Part shown: piece by piece, positions 11,877-23,300 of the stretch | How positions within the stretch are numbered: the first letter of the stretch is position 1 | How the letters are laid out: the number at the start of each line of letters is the position of its first letter | Assembly (NCBI GenBank): GCA_030549495.1 | Contig: JAUIRK010000960.1 | Coordinates: forward strand, 1-64,000 | Length of the DNA stretch: 64,000 nucleotides | From: Nectonema munidae | Taxonomy: Eukaryota; Nematomorpha; Nectonematoida; Nectonematidae | Reading direction: 5' to 3' | Made by a program: the position numbers and the translations under genes | Notes under the pieces: generated by a model | Databases searched by the model: none | What the model was told of the DNA's origin: nothing | Seen by the model: the letters and a program-made list of their open reading frames with translations, nothing else

Positions 11877-12728
11877 TTTCTCTACCTTTAAAATATATAT
11901 TTTTAGAGAACGATTAAAAGATTATACTAAAAAAATTTATTATAAAAGGTGTGTATTATTGAAATTATTTTTACAATTTTGTGGACTGCGACAAGTTCTC
12001 AAATTTTATATTTCTGGACTCAAAAAATTATTTTTTTCGAAAATCGAAAGTGCTGAAAAAATGATGCTCTTTTTCAATTTATGACCATATGAGTATTTTC
12101 TCACATGACAAGACAGCAAGAAAATGTTTATATCAATCTAGTGGTTATATGAGAAAATGCTTGAATGGTTTGTGCTTAACAAAGATGAAAAACTCAATAT
12201 TCACTAAAAAATTTAATAATTTCGGTGTAATTGAATATTTTAAATAATTATTTTTCAAATTCGTCATAACCAATCAAATTAATTCTTCGAAAAATAATTT
12301 TTACTATCGTGTAGATAAGGCCAAAATGTTTTTATATATGTTTTTAAATCTAATTGTTCATGTTTATCTTGTTTAGGCAAAACAAATATTGTGATGGCAT
12401 ATATATTCAAATCTCTATTTTCGATTTTTTAATAATTAAAATTTCATCACTTAGAAAGAAAATAAATGCGAGCATTAAAATTAGCCCCACTAAAATAAAT
12501 ATATTCCCATCGAAAAATTAAAAAAATATATTTAATTTCTTAGACTGGCGTGCAACAACAACATACTCATCTCTCCTATTAAAACCAAGAGCAAGGATTA
12601 TCTAGTGTTCAGAGCGAACCATTTGTAAACCTTTAGATTGTTCTTTCACATACGCTTTCTTCATGAAAGCGGGCTAAGAATAGATATGTTGTGAAGATTT
12701 TATATCTCACTACACGTCAAATTCCTTA

Positions 12729-12862
12729 TTAACCCATTAAGTCCCAATGCTGCCATTTGGGAACATAAATAATTTCATCTTGGTCTGCTTTTTTAAATGA
12801 CTTTGATTATAAATCGTCTGCGTTTTTTTTTAGATATCGTCTGATTTCTATGGTTGGGTTAA
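12729..12862 (+). mobile_element. piggyBac-like MITE (subfamily 1)
   Basis: TTAA at 12729-12732 followed by cccattaagtcccaatg; the other end is ggttggg then TTAA at 12859-12862. The interior has the family tract ggaacataaataatttcat, tctgctttttt, aaatcgtctgcg and agatatcgtctgattt. Same family and orientation as 32208-32345. Confidence 0.9.
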
Positions 12863-12943
12863 AAGTCCCAAAATTGTTTTTTTCTGAAGCATAACGTAAA
12901 GAAGTATTAAATAAAGAATTTCGTTACATCTTTTACTTTACAA

Positions 12944-12957
12944 TTTCTATTTTTTAG
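12944..12957 (+). promoter_or_regulatory. 3' splice acceptor just upstream of the LCMT1 ATG
   Basis: A pyrimidine tract (atttctattttttag) ends in AG at 12956-12957, 11 nt before the ATG at 12969. As with ASH2L, this is the only splice signal needed for the coding exon. Confidence 0.7.
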
Positions 12958-12968
12958 GATCATCATTG

Positions 12969-13955
12969 ATGAATAGGGAGGGTGTACTTTCAACGAACCA
13001 GGAAGCAACTCTATGCAAAGCGTATGCTACACAAAAAGGCTATATAAGCGATGACTTTGTTGCTTACTTCTGTAACACCCAAGAAAAGCTGGAGTCCAGA
13101 ACACCAGAAATATCGCTTGGTCATTTTTGCAGGGTTAATACAATTAAAGCGGTCGTGCAAAACTTTTTAAAGGCCAATTCGGGCACACCTTGTCAAGTTA
13201 TTAACCTGGGCTGTGGATATGACACACTTTTTTGGAGGTTGTTGAAAGAAATGCCAGAGCTACGATCCCACTCTTCCGCTTTTACATTTATCGATGTTGA
13301 CTTTCCCGAAGTCGTGGCTCACAAGTCTCACGTGATTAAAAGAAATGAGAAAATGTATTCTTACTTGGATTTTACTGGTGAAAACGACCTTCATAAAAGT
13401 CCTAATCTTCACTCTAGACAATATCACTTAATTGCTGCTGACATATCAAATATTGAGGTATTGAAACTCTCACTTTCTACCTGTACCTCATTTTCTCATT
13501 GTGAAAGAGCAACGTTTATTATCTGTGAATGCTTTCTTGTCTATCTAAATTTTGAGGAATCTCAGAGTCTCTTAAATTGGTTGTATTCATATTTTAAGGA
13601 TTCCTACCTTGCAATATTAACGTTGGATCAAACGAATATGCAAGATAACTTTGGACTACAAATGATTAATAACTTGAAAAGTCGAAATGTTTTATTATTG
13701 GGAGTTGACTTTTGTGGAAATGTTATGCAACAGAAAAATCGCTTTCTCGATATAGGATTTGAGAGCGTTGAAGTAAAGCTCATGTCTGAGATGTACAAGT
13801 TGATGCCTGCTCAAGAAATTTGGCGCGTAAATCAGATTGAAAACTTAGACGAACAAGAAGTCCTCTTTCAATTGTTAGATCATTATGCTTTTATCTTAGC
13901 ACAGAATTCTTCTTCTCAACCTCATATCCTTCAATTAAACTCTATATTTTCTTAA
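12969..13955 (+). CDS. LCMT1: Leucine carboxyl methyltransferase 1
   Basis: 328 residues in a single exon from the first ATG (12969). A TTG lies just upstream but is a poor start for an animal gene. LCMT1 methylates the C-terminal leucine carboxyl of the PP2A catalytic subunit using S-adenosylmethionine, which affects holoenzyme assembly, in the cytosol and nucleus. Visible hallmarks are EISLGHFCRVNTIKAVVQNF (residues 48-67), matching the family block that includes the SAM-binding arginine; the glycine-rich motif QVINLGCGYDTLFWRL (76-91); FIDVDFPEVVAHKSHVI (about 105-121); and FIICECFLVYLNFEES (about 180-195). Length matches the roughly 330-residue animal enzymes. It converges on intersectin, whose stop codon lies 226 bp downstream. 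Confidence 0.95.
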   Translation: MNREGVLSTNQEATLCKAYATQKGYISDDFVAYFCNTQEKLESRTPEISLGHFCRVNTIKAVVQNFLKANSGTPCQVINLGCGYDTLFWRLLKEMPELRSHSSAFTFIDVDFPEVVAHKSHVIKRNEKMYSYLDFTGENDLHKSPNLHSRQYHLIAADISNIEVLKLSLSTCTSFSHCERATFIICECFLVYLNFEESQSLLNWLYSYFKDSYLAILTLDQTNMQDNFGLQMINNLKSRNVLLLGVDFCGNVMQQKNRFLDIGFESVEVKLMSEMYKLMPAQEIWRVNQIENLDEQEVLFQLLDHYAFILAQNSSSQPHILQLNSIFS

Positions 13956-14000
13956 TTAAAAAAACTTTATATATATCCGCTAAATTTTCTACGTAAAGTT

Positions 14001-14020
14001 AAAATAAAATTTTTTATTTT
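14001..14020. terminator. Shared bidirectional poly(A) signal between LCMT1 and intersectin
   Basis: Two 9-bp arms, aaaataaaa and ttttatttt, are perfect inverted repeats around a 2-bp centre. AATAAA for the plus-strand gene (LCMT1) is at 14003-14008, 48 bp after its stop. AATAAA on the minus strand (tttatt at 14013-14018) lies about 165 bp after the intersectin stop. Only position and motif support this. Confidence 0.55.
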
Positions 14021-14181
14021 AAAAAGTGTAAAACGAATATGTATTGAATATATAATTTATAGATAGAAAGGAAAAGTGGGAATAACAAGAAACTAATAAA
14101 AAGAAAGTATATTGAGACACAAGAAGGAAAGAGGCACATTTAAATTAAAGTTTGGGCTGTGGATGTAGAGCAATTGAAGTA

Positions 14182-14388
14182 TTAAATACTTTTGACATGA
14201 TTTGCCGGAAATATACCACTAAGTTTGGTTCTTTCATTAATGCCACACAGCCAATTTGCATTAACTTTGTTCACTACTGTTATCACATCGTCAACATTGA
14301 ATTCCAAGTCTCCGGCCACATCAGATGAGAAAGAAAATATTCCGACAACTTTTTGAGGTTTTGGATCCTCGGAACGACATACATCTGA
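14182..14388 (-). CDS. ITSN: Intersectin last exon, SH3E and stop
   Basis: 207-nt terminal exon reading [39 protein letters not shown], then [13 protein letters not shown] and a TAA. This is SH3E. The usual WW pair is W-L and the usual ALYDY is GIFSF, so the ligand groove is altered compared with SH3A-D. The protein stops nine residues after FPAN, so no DH-PH-C2 module follows. Confidence 0.9.
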   Translation of the reverse strand, partial: SDVCRSEDPKPQKVVGIFSFSSDVAGDLEFNVDDVITVVNKVNANWLCGINERTKLSGIFPANHVKSI

Positions 14389-17300
14389 CTTAAAAATAAG
14401 ATAAATTTAATTATTACGGGACATACATATAGGATTTAGAAGAAAACGTAAAAAAAGTTTTGATATGTGGTAAAACTTTCTGAGTAAAATGTTTTCAGAA
14501 ATGCTAATAGTGCTCTATTCTGAATATTTTTACCAAGAAAATTTACCCCGGCACAACTGCCCCTAATATATACATGTATATTTATTTATTCGTTTATATA
14601 TGGAGCTAGAAGTTAGTTCTTTAGTTAGTTTTCTCTTCTAACATAAATAAATATAGTTTTTTCCTCTACGTCTAAAGTAAATATATTTTAATATCCTTAT
14701 CATCAGGTGACACCCAGCTTCCTAATAAGAGCCAATAAATAAATGCATATATTAGAGACAGTTGTACAGGGGGCAATTGTCCTAGAACCCTTATATTTGA
14801 TATTTAAAATTTCAAAACGGTAAATTGCTAAAAATTAAATGTAGGAAGTGAATAAGAAAACTAAATTATTAGCAAATGATACGCTGCTTTTGATTGAGTT
14901 GGCATCACTTTTGTCTGTAGAAATTGAAAATTTCTTGGATTTTGGCTTAAACGGTTTAACATACGATCCTGGAAACCAGCCAATTTGTCTCTTTTGGCCT
15001 TTAATCTGGAAAGAAAAGCAAGCAAATAAATATTTAGGGATTCACGCCATTTCTTACTTGTGTTTCGCCTTTCCACCAGCCAGATTCCGTTTTCTTACGA
15101 ACTAGTAATGGTTGACCTGGAACCAAGGATAACTGATTGGAGTCGGATGCCTCAAACTTGGCAATTGCGACTACTATTTCTTTGTAAGTTTCATTACCTT
15201 GTGTTATTGGTGCGGCTACTGTTTCATCCTTTGGTGCTTCTAATTTTGAAGTGTTTGTTAATGTGTTCTAAAGAGAATTATAAATACAGCAAACTTCTGC
15301 AATACGTACAGGATTGGGACTAGTGATGAAACTAGGTTTTCGGTTATAGCGGGTTTTTATGTTTGAATTAAAAATCGAAAACCGATGCTAAAAACCGGTT
15401 TTTAAATCAATTAATTTTTTTTAAACATTTAAATAATTTTATATTTTTTACATATATAATTTTTATCAAATTATTCATATTTTTACTTTTAAATAATTTC
15501 TGAAATTTAAGTTTAAGTTTTATTAAAATGTCTTTTAAATCCAAAATTTGGAATTATTTTACAAAACGTGACAAAGATTTTGTAGTTTGTAATATTTGCA
15601 AAAAAACTCGAAAGTGCTCTGGAGGAACAACATCAAGTATGAAAACACACATTAATAAAGTTCATTTAATAAATATCGAGCAAGCAGAATCTTCTAAAAC
15701 TGTTAATCAAAATATTACTAGATTTTTAGTTAAAAAATCAATTGAAGAAGAAATATCTTTGTTAGCTAGCATTGATGGATTGAGTTTTCATTGCATTGCA
15801 AATAGTGAATTTATACAAAAAAGCTTAGCTAGCAATACATACGATATGCCACATCCTAGATCACATACAATGGTTAGAAATATGGTCTTAAGGTTTTATG
15901 ATAAAATAAAGTCTGATCTTTCTTTTTATTTTAAAAATCAAGTTAAAGATGGTGTTCGTTTTTCCATGTGTCTTGATGAATTTACGAATTAGTGACAACA
16001 AAAGTTCTTGGTATGATTGGAATATTTGATTCTTTGAATTCTTCTAAAATTCAAGAAATTATTTCGAAGAATTTAATTTGTGTATAAAAAAAGACATTGT
16101 AGCTTGCACTACAGATGGGGCAGCAATCATGCTGAAGCTTAGAAAAGGTGATGTTTTAAACTCAAAAAAGAACGTAGCCCTTGAAAACAAATAGATTTTG
16201 TTTTTAGCGATACCGAAAATACTGGGCTCAAAGAAAAACCTGGAAACTGTAACAATCTTTGTTTAAAATCTAGCTTTTTTGGAGTAATTTCTAAAGTAAG
16301 ATCAATATATAAAAATTTTCGCAAATCACATTTGAAAAATGATAAACTACAAGATTTTGTTAAGTTAGAAAATAAAGGAAAATAATTTAAGTTAAAACTG
16401 GATTGCAAAACAAGATGGAATAGTCTTGTTCGTATGATTGAACGTTTTGTTTTTAAAAAGTTCTGTCAACAATGCTCTTCGTATTGTTGCTCCTTCTGAG
16501 ATTGTTTATGAGCAAAAATGGAACATTTTGGAAAAACTTGTTGTTTCTTTGCAACCTTTAGAAGCAGTTTTGTATGTTGTATGCTCTCAAGACGAAAATC
16601 TAACCCAAAATAGCCCATTATCCCACAAATGGGATGTTAACTTTAAAGTTAAAAAACAAAATATATTTTTTATTTTCGAATAATAAATCTTCAAAATGTC
16701 TTTAATGTTTACAGGTAATTTTTTTACGGTTTAAATTTTTGTAACATTTTATTAAGTTGATAAGAAATTTAGTTTCATAAAAATAAGTTTTCTTTTTTAA
16801 ACACCATACTAAAAATTAAGAAAACATTTGAATGCATAAAATATAGTTGACTAGAATTCTTTGTAATCAAAATTTGTTTTATTTTTTGCCGATATACGCC
16901 GTCATTCCATTAATGGGATAATGGGCAGAAACAGCAATTTTATAAAAGCAATTTTTTGTTGCGCTCATAAATAATGTTGCAGCATAGAAGTTTATATTTG
17001 AAAATGATTGATTGCATTTACAGCATCATTAGCTGCAGGATTACTAAACTTGAAGTAATAACAGGAAATTGATTGCTATAACGACTATATTGATCTGAAA
17101 AAAAGACGTCGTTGATCAAAAAACTTTGTAACACAAATGTATTCTTTGCTGTATATGCAATGACTGTACACAATAGCAATCTAATGCACCATCAAAAAGT
17201 TTTTTTGATATTAATATATCTCTCTATAATAATAATTATAAGACTTGTATATTTTAACTTTTTTCTGCTGTATTCTTTCATTTTATCTCCTTATTTTTAT

Positions 17301-20300
17301 TTGATTGCCTTATAGATTGATTTAAATTTTCATTTCAATTGATGACATCACGTGAGATCCTTACTTTGAAAGATGCTGAAAACTTCTTAGAAGAATTGAA
17401 TGAATAATCATCAATTACTGATAAAGTAAAAGTATCCTTGTTACCGCCTCCACCTGATTCATTGACAGATGAGGAAAACATTTTAGAGGATGAGCTTGAA
17501 TGAAGTAGAAGACGTTGTTGGAACTATTGAAGTCCAGTATTTTGATCAAAATGACTGCGCATCAAGTTTGAATCCAAATGATGATCCAAGTTTTAAAAAA
17601 GTTCGTCCTAATTACAAAATACCCAAAGCTAAATCTAATCTTATACTTGAAGAAAATGTTGAAAATTGTCTTTCTGTAATGACGGAAACTGAAGTATTTG
17701 AAACAATCTTCTCAAAAGCTGTTTTAGAACTTATGATTTCGCAATCAATTCTTTACGCTAATCAAAAAAATAAAGCTGATTTTTTACTTTGTGAAAACGA
17801 ATTGAAAGCTTTTTTTTGGGAATTCTAATGCTAAGCGGTTACAATCGACTACCGAGTGAGCGTATGTATTGTGAGCAAGCAAAGGACACCGAAGTACCAC
17901 TTGTGTTCAACTCAATGACTAAAATCAGATTTTTAGAAATCAGGCGCTACATTCATTTGAATGACAACTATAAAGTTGACAAGAAAAACAAGATGTTCAA
18001 GGTCAGTAGATATTTGGATTTGTTAAGAGAAAACCTTAAAAAATTTGGAATATTTAGCTACAACTTGTCGATTGATGAAATGATGATAAAATATTTTGGA
18101 CATCACCCATGTAAAATGTACATGCGTGGCAAGCCTATAAAATTTAGATACAAGTTTTGGTGTATTTGTAGCCCAAATGGTTACTTGCTTGACTTTTTGC
18201 CATACTGCGGTAAAGATAAAGAAAGAATTGGATCCTTGGGAGAAAGTGTGTTATTTTAGAGTTAACAAAAATAATAGACAAAGAAAAATCTGAATATTCC
18301 ATCTTTTTCGATAATTTTTTTTCGGGTTACGGAGTAATGAAAAAATTAAATGAAAACGGATTGAAAGCAACTGGTACACTTCGTGAGGTAAGAACAAAGA
18401 AGTGGCCCATTATGTCTGATAAAGAAATGAAAAAAAAATAAAAGAGGATTTTATGATTACAGGTTCGACACAGTCAATAACTTTTTTTTTTATAAAATGG
18501 GACAACAAACTTGTCATGTTGGTGACAAACTACGATGATATCGAGCCTTTTGAAAGAACAAGGAGATACTCGCGTCATGAAAAGAAGTAAATCTCCAAGT
18601 TCCACATTTAGTATCAAATTATAATGCTAATATGGGTGGAGTGGATTTATTGGTCAAAATGATAAGTCTTTATAGAATACGCATTCGCTCTAAAAATGGT
18701 GGTGGTCAATCTTCACGCAGATGATAGATGTAGCTTTGGTGAACGCATAAAGACTTTACCAACTTTCTCATTAAAATGAAAAAGTTTCTCTGCCTTACTT
18801 TAGAAGGAAAATTACACTGTCTTATATTTCTTCTAATTTCACGAACAAAAAACAAAGAACAGGACCTTCAAAAAATAAAATAATGAAAAGTAAGGTACCA
18901 GATGAAATTCGTTTTTCCTCTGTAAATCATTACATTGCATCGAGAAGTAAGCAACGTCTGTATTTTTTGCAAGAAAAAGACAAAAAATACTGTACCCGCT
19001 GTGATGTTTCTTTACATGAAAGTTGTTTTAAAGATTTTCATTCTACAAGTCAGTTATTTTGGTGTATTTGTGGTATTATTACAACTCTAAACTATCAAAT
19101 GAAATATATCGCATGTATGCTAATGCATCTAGCCATGTTTTGTTACAAGTTACAAAATAAATCAATCAATTCTTTCTATATAAACACCAATTTTTTCAAA
19201 CTAAATACAAATTCATTGTTTAATTGACACATAAGTGTGCATATACAATATACCATGATCGTAGTATAGAAGCTTTTTTATAGAAAGCTATCTTTTAAGT
19301 CTTATGGTTGGAATTAGAAAAAAGGTTTATTTTTCTGTTGAATTTACTTGCTAAAGTTATCAGAATTTTAATTCCTATCAATATGTATGCACAGGTAATT
19401 GATATTTAATCTAATTTTAAAAATTTTATTTTGAAGTATAGTACAAAGTAAATGTCCGTGGGGTGTTTTCATCGAAAAGGTGCAATTGCGCCGCTTATAT
19501 CAAACTATGAGGAAAGTAGGTTTGATGCGCGATCGAACCCAAGACCTTGAGTTATCGAAACCCAGTATCTAACCAACTTTACTCACATGTATTAAGTGAT
19601 GCTAACAACGATGGATTTGATAAAGAACATAAGAAATTATGAAAGTTTTCGAGGTGAATTGCTGCAACCTTGTCAAAAATAAGTGTTTTTCGAAATGCAC
19701 CTTTTCAAGAGAATGAAAAAAACACAAAAGCAAGAAGGGTTTCAACATATTTTGAAAGTCAAATGCAAAAAAACGTTTTTAATAATGAATTCAATAAAAC
19801 TAAACATAAGGATTTTAATATTATTTATCATAATAATTTTTTTTATTTATTGAATATAACTGGGCTTTTATCTTAAGTGGAATATGAATTTTTTAAACTT
19901 CCCAAAACAAATTAATATAATCATTGAATGTAAAACTTCAAGAGCACAAATCCTTTGGGTAGATATATTCATGGTACCCAATGTACTTTCAGTCTCCTCT
20001 GTTTTTCCCTTCCGCTTTCTCTGCTAAAACTCAATCACGCAAGCTCTTTTTTTCACTCAAGTTCCCTTCTCTTGTTCAAGCTCTCCTATCTCATTCAGCT
20101 CTCTTCTCTCTAATTTGTATTTAGAGTTAAATTAAAAATAATTTTATTTTATCTCATTAAAAACTAGTTTTTAGCGGAATATAAGTTCAATATTTTCAGA
20201 ACCTTTTTTATTGATACCAAAGTTCAGCTATTCAAATTAATCACAGAGATTTTTGGTAAAAATTTAGTTCCATCAATATACCGCGAAAATTTTTTTGAAC

Positions 20301-23300
20301 AAAGGTCACTTTTAATCTTTATTAGTACGTTTGTTACATTTGAAAACTTTAATTTTTTCAATAGCTATTTGGGAATGAATATTTTGACTAGCTATTCAGT
20401 TTAAAAGCAAAAATACTCTATTTGTTTAATATTTGAGCAGAGATATTTTTATAATGTTCGATTGTTAAATTTTGTAAGTAACACTGTACATAATTAATTA
20501 AATCATTTTTTCTAAGAAAATTTGTTGATTATTATAATATCGAAACAAAATGTTTCAGTTATTAAAAATGCACTTGATCTATTTATGACAACTGTCAGAA
20601 TTTTATTTATAGACAGAGAAATAGTCAAAAAAACGCCATGATTTTCTTGTTCTCGTATACTATATTTTTATGATTTATGTTAGTTTGTTTTTTTTATTCC
20701 ACCTTACCATGTTTTTATCAATCCCTTGACATTTTGAAACAGTTCTTGATAAGATTTTTTTCTTCCTTAAATTTGATATAAAAGATTTTTGTATTGGAAG
20801 CTTTTTTTCCATTTAAGCCATATATCATAAAAATTTTCAACATATTTTTGTAAGTCCTATTTTTGGAATTTCTGATATAGCAAATAATTATGCGCTATAT
20901 TTAAATTTCTCATATTTTGCGGGATTACGTGAAAAATGTTATGTTTAATTAAGATATTAAAAGACATCACATTAAATTTTTTTAGTTCAACATTATTTTT
21001 TAAAATTATTTTTTAAGACGATGACATCAACGGTTTCTTTTAAACATGTCAGAAAATCAATTAATTTAATTAATTTGTTTGAAATTTTTTGTTGAGAAAA
21101 AATTAAGTAACATGTACAAATATAAAATAAAATTTTAGATGGCCTAAAATTAAAATAAGTAAAATAAATTAAAAAAATATAAGCCAAAAATTTTATGAAA
21201 TTTGAAGAAAAAGAATCAAGGAAAAAAGTAAAATTTAGAAAAGATTTGCAAAAACAAATAATTTGCCAATTAATAATAATTATTACCGAGTGATCGGTAT
21301 TCGACTGAAGTTCTTATCGGTACATCTCTAGTTCCAAGCATATTTTTAAGTGTCCACTATTATAAACAAACCACTTATACCTTATATCAATGTTAATTTA
21401 CATCAGGGGCGCACACCCGAGGGTGGGGGCGAAAAGCGTATTCGCCTCCCCTCCCCCCAATAATGTTGGATTTTTTAAACTAGTGTATATGCGTTATGTA
21501 ATTAAAATATTTTCGCTGGAAGTATAGTTTTTAAATTTGATCAATTTTGTAAAAAAAAATATAAAGTAGTCTTATAAATTTACGTATACGCTGTATACAC
21601 TGTGTTTTAAAGGATTGCTTGAATATTTGGTCTCCCGTGGTATTTCCAGACCAGTAATTTTGAAAATTGCAAAAAAAATTTTGCCCCCAATAATTTTGAG
21701 GATGTGTGGGTTTACAAGTCGCTGAAATCGACAAATGAATTTAATCGACATATTTTTTGAAATCATTTTATTTATATTGCTATCTTGACCAGTTATTTGT
21801 TTTTGCCTTTAAAACCCTTTCCCAAAACTTCTTTCTATTCATTCCCAAGCTTCATCGATTTCACACTCTTTTGCATATTCTCATTTATCAAAAAAATCCC
21901 TTATGACTATGAAACTGTGTCTATATTTGAATGAGCCATATTTTTTCCTACCTTCGTTTCTGTTTTTAAAAAAACTTTTTAAATATATTCAGTAAGCCTT
22001 AACGACCACTTGTTTATAGCGACCAGTTTCAATTCTTGCCAATTAATCGCGATCAAGCTTATTCGACCTTCATTAAGAGACCGCCGATTTCAAAAGACAA
22101 TTTTTGGTGAATATCGTAACAGGTAATACAGGATTTAGTTTATATAGTTAAATTAAGATATATTTTAAATTTCAATCCCTCCCCTCCTAAGGCTTTCAAA
22201 TGATTTACGTGAACCCTTTGAGGAATATAATTTTTAAGAGTAATCGCCTGCTTTCTTTTTGAATGAAATTTAATATACTTAAAGCAAAATGCTTTTTTCT
22301 TTTTGTAGAATTTTGGAGGAAAGTTATAAAAAGACACTTCAAAAGAAATAAAATTAAAAGAAATTCAAATGTTAACTGATTTAGAGTCATCGACTTGGCG
22401 TGCTAATGATGAAGTATTTTCGCTTGACGGTTGCATTTTAGCGACATAATTTGCTGGAAAAATTCCTTTTTTGTTGGCATAAGTTCCAGTCCACCAATCA
22501 GAATGGAATTTATCTAAGACTGTTATAACATCGCCAGCTTTAAAGTTTAGATCGCCTGCCTCCATTGAATTAAAGTCATACATAGCTATCATCTGTTCTA
22601 AACAGGAAAAATGATAAAGCATAATGAAATAGAAAGTAATTATAATGTAAATGAAAGACAAAAACAACAGCAGAGGTTTATAACTACCTTAGTTAGTAAA
22701 TATAGAATATCGTTAATCTTTTGAACCGTGTATACATTTTTCCATGTATCATTTTAAATTTAATTGTTGATGAATGCAAAAGAGAAATTAAATATTTTTG
22801 CATAAACTTTTTCAATTTTTTTAAACATGTGGTTAATTTTAAGCCCACTATTTGACCCATTTTTTTTAAATAGGAACCCGTTCCTAAAGGGGTCCCGCCA
22901 CGTGAAAAGAATGAAAAATTCTTATTCTTGATATTATTTAATAACACTTTCATGACCAGTGTATCATATATGATACATAAACAATTTTACCTTCGTCTGC
23001 TTTTTCAAATAGTTTTGTATATGAATCTTCTGCTTTTTAATAAATATCGTCTGATTTTTCTGGTCACGAAAGGGTTAACTTATTTCATGCATACTATATT
23101 AGCAAAAAAAAATTTGTTAATATTTTTTTTCTTTTATGCTCTTTCTAAGTATTTACTCTTGAGGAATAAGGGGCCGGCTATTAGTTATCTAATGGACCCC
23201 GCAATTTCTAGCGCCGGCTCTGACACCACATATGCATCCGGGTATATAGCAGTAGTCTGGCAAGATCAAGGGAGATAACAAAAAAAACAACGAAATGTAA

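Larger units (their letters stand above)
11877..12957. other. ASH2L-LCMT1 intergenic region
   Basis: About 1.1 kb with no recognisable gene. It contains a complete piggyBac-like MITE (12729-12862) and ends at the LCMT1 splice acceptor. If the two genes share one primary transcript, this would be the intercistronic spacer; otherwise it holds the LCMT1 promoter. Confidence 0.5.

Noticed and set aside
11833-12084. Open frame following ASH2L
   Set aside because: Overlaps the end of ASH2L in another frame, is of chance-like AT-rich composition and has no recognisable domain.
12966-12968. TTG as start of LCMT1
   Set aside because: Animal genes rarely use TTG, and an ATG follows immediately; the extra codon adds nothing.
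15318-21330. One large hAT element from tagtgatg at 15320 to catctcta at 21326
   Set aside because: The two ends differ in sequence and the flanking 8-mers (attgggac, gttccaag) do not match, so they belong to different elements.
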